This document shows, one piece after another, positions 4,164 through 5,155 of a DNA stretch of 5,155 nt (the first letter of the stretch is position 1; every line of letters begins with the position of its first letter). The position numbers and the translations under genes were made by a program. This stretch comes from an uncultured Acidobacteriota bacterium (GTDB taxonomy: Bacteria > Acidobacteriota > Terriglobia > Terriglobales > Acidobacteriaceae). The stretch spans positions 1-5,155 of the forward strand of contig CAILBQ010000341.1 of NCBI GenBank assembly GCA_903832475.1. The letters are read 5' to 3'. The notes beneath the pieces were generated by a model. The model did not search any database. It had not been told where the DNA came from and was given only the letters and a program-made list of their open reading frames with translations.

Positions 4164-5155
4164 ATGAGCACCTTGGCCAATATCGCTGAACACCCCGCAG
4201 GCGTTACCCTGCCAATTTACATGGACAACCACGCGACCAGCCCCATGGACCCGCGCGTGCTCGAAGCCATGCTTCCCTTCTTCATCGAGAAATTCGGCAA
4301 CGCAGCAAGCCGCAATCATTCCTTCGGATGGGAAGCCGAACAGGCCGTCGAAAACGCCCGCGAACAGATTGCCAGGCTCATTGGTGCGACCTCCAAGGAG
4401 ATCATCTTCACCTCCGGCGCGACCGAGAGCAACAACCTTGCCATTAAGGGCATCGCCGAGATGTACAAGGAGCGCGGCAACCACATCATCACTCAGGTCA
4501 CCGAGCACAAGGCGGTCCTTGACACCTGCAAGCGCCTAGAAAAATACGGCTACCGCGTAACCTACCTGCCCGTGAAGGCCGACGGTCTCATCGATATCGA
4601 AGACCTCAAGCGCGCCATGGATGACAAGACCATCCTGGTCTCGATCATGTTCGCCAACAATGAAATCGGCGTCGTCCAGCCGGTCGCTGAAATTGGCAAG
4701 CTCTGCCATGAAAAGGGCGTGATCTTCCACACCGATGCCGTTCAGGCCGTCGGCAAGATTCCCGTCGACGTGCAAGCCATGAACATCGACGTGCTCTCGC
4801 TGACCGCTCACAAGATCTACGGTCCCAAGGGTGTCGGCGCTCTTTACGTTCGCCGACGCAACCCGCGGGTCCAGATTTCCGCCCAGATCGATGGCGGCGG
4901 CCACGAGCGCGGCATGCGCTCCGGCACATTGAACGTCGCCGGGATCGTCGGACTCGGCAAGGCCTGCGAAATCGCCCGTGAAGAGATGGCCAGCGAGTCC
5001 GTGCGTCTTCAGGCCATGCGCGATCAACTGCGCCAAAAGCTCGAATCGGCACTCGACTATGTCGAAGTCAACGGCTCGTGGGAGCATCGCCTGCCCGGCA
5101 ACCTGAATATGAGTTTCGTCTACGTCGAGGGCGAAAGCCTGCTGATGGGCATCAA
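4164..5155 (+). CDS. iscS: Cysteine desulfurase IscS/NifS, 3' end outside window
   Basis: This PLP enzyme converts cysteine to alanine and passes the sulfur, as an enzyme persulfide, to Fe-S scaffold proteins and tRNA thiolation. The first 330 codons are present. Expected residues are visible: DNHATSPMDPRV at 21-32, Thr87 in SGATESNN, His115 in TEHKAV over the PLP ring, Asp191 and Gln194 in HTDAVQAVGK, and the Schiff-base Lys217 in LTAHKIYGPKG, then GGGHERGMRSGT at 244-255. Each is 11 positions later than in the E. coli enzyme as I recall its numbering, so there is a short N-terminal extension. The catalytic cysteine loop lies beyond the right edge, with roughly 80 residues missing, so group I membership rests on overall similarity. 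GGAG (4153-4156) stands 7 bases before the ATG. The gene is 72 bp after the Rrf2 regulator and is probably co-transcribed with it; scaffold genes such as iscU would be expected downstream. Confidence 0.95.
   Translation, partial: MSTLANIAEHPAGVTLPIYMDNHATSPMDPRVLEAMLPFFIEKFGNAASRNHSFGWEAEQAVENAREQIARLIGATSKEIIFTSGATESNNLAIKGIAEMYKERGNHIITQVTEHKAVLDTCKRLEKYGYRVTYLPVKADGLIDIEDLKRAMDDKTILVSIMFANNEIGVVQPVAEIGKLCHEKGVIFHTDAVQAVGKIPVDVQAMNIDVLSLTAHKIYGPKGVGALYVRRRNPRVQISAQIDGGGHERGMRSGTLNVAGIVGLGKACEIAREEMASESVRLQAMRDQLRQKLESALDYVEVNGSWEHRLPGNLNMSFVYVEGESLLMGI

Noticed and set aside
4125..5087. Minus-strand open frames opposite iscS
   Set aside because: They are complementary-strand shadows produced by strong third-position GC bias in iscS; the plus frame has every PLP-enzyme motif.
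1..5155. CRISPR array, insertion sequence or rRNA
   Set aside because: I found no regularly spaced repeats, no transposase frame with terminal repeats, and no rRNA-like sequence.

Overview
The window is bacterial chromosomal DNA of moderate-to-high GC content. Its right two thirds look like core genome and its left third like the edge of an integrated element. The integrase resembles a family I associate with Acidobacteriota (Terriglobia): a short basic N-terminus reading QRGSL, then a DGRRVENTLNIG block. The housekeeping genes fit that assignment, but it is an impression from recall and not a search result.

Left part (1 to about 2300): the 3' end of a tetratricopeptide-repeat gene is cut by the left edge. 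It is followed by a 71-residue excisionase-like DNA-binding protein and a complete tyrosine integrase with all expected catalytic residues. The integrase reads toward the 3' end of a tRNA-Val(GAC) gene on the opposite strand and stops 59 bases short of it. Xis, Int and a tRNA 3' end in this order are the classic end of a genomic island or prophage. The island would extend leftward out of the window, with the TPR gene as cargo. Two copies of TGTGGGTAG, 12 bp apart, sit between the integrase stop and the tRNA and are candidate recombinase or Xis binding sites.

Right part (about 2300 to 5155): the intact tRNA-Val, with its own promoter and encoded CCA, is divergent from a CDP-alcohol phosphatidyltransferase (pgsA-like, phospholipid synthesis). 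Convergent with pgsA is a 54-codon gene, 3240-3404 minus, for a small acidic zinc-ribbon-like protein. It has a near-consensus promoter and a plausible terminator. Back-to-back with it, on the plus strand, is an Rrf2/IscR-type Fe-S regulator with a strong promoter and a perfect inverted repeat over the -10 and transcript start. The regulator is followed 72 bases later by an IscS/NifS cysteine desulfurase that runs off the right edge. These two genes are the start of an Fe-S cluster assembly operon, probably autoregulated by its first product.

No clearly new multi-gene system is visible. The most rewarding items are the island/tRNA junction with its paired repeats, the small zinc-ribbon gene with its promoter architecture, and the candidate operator of the Fe-S regulator.
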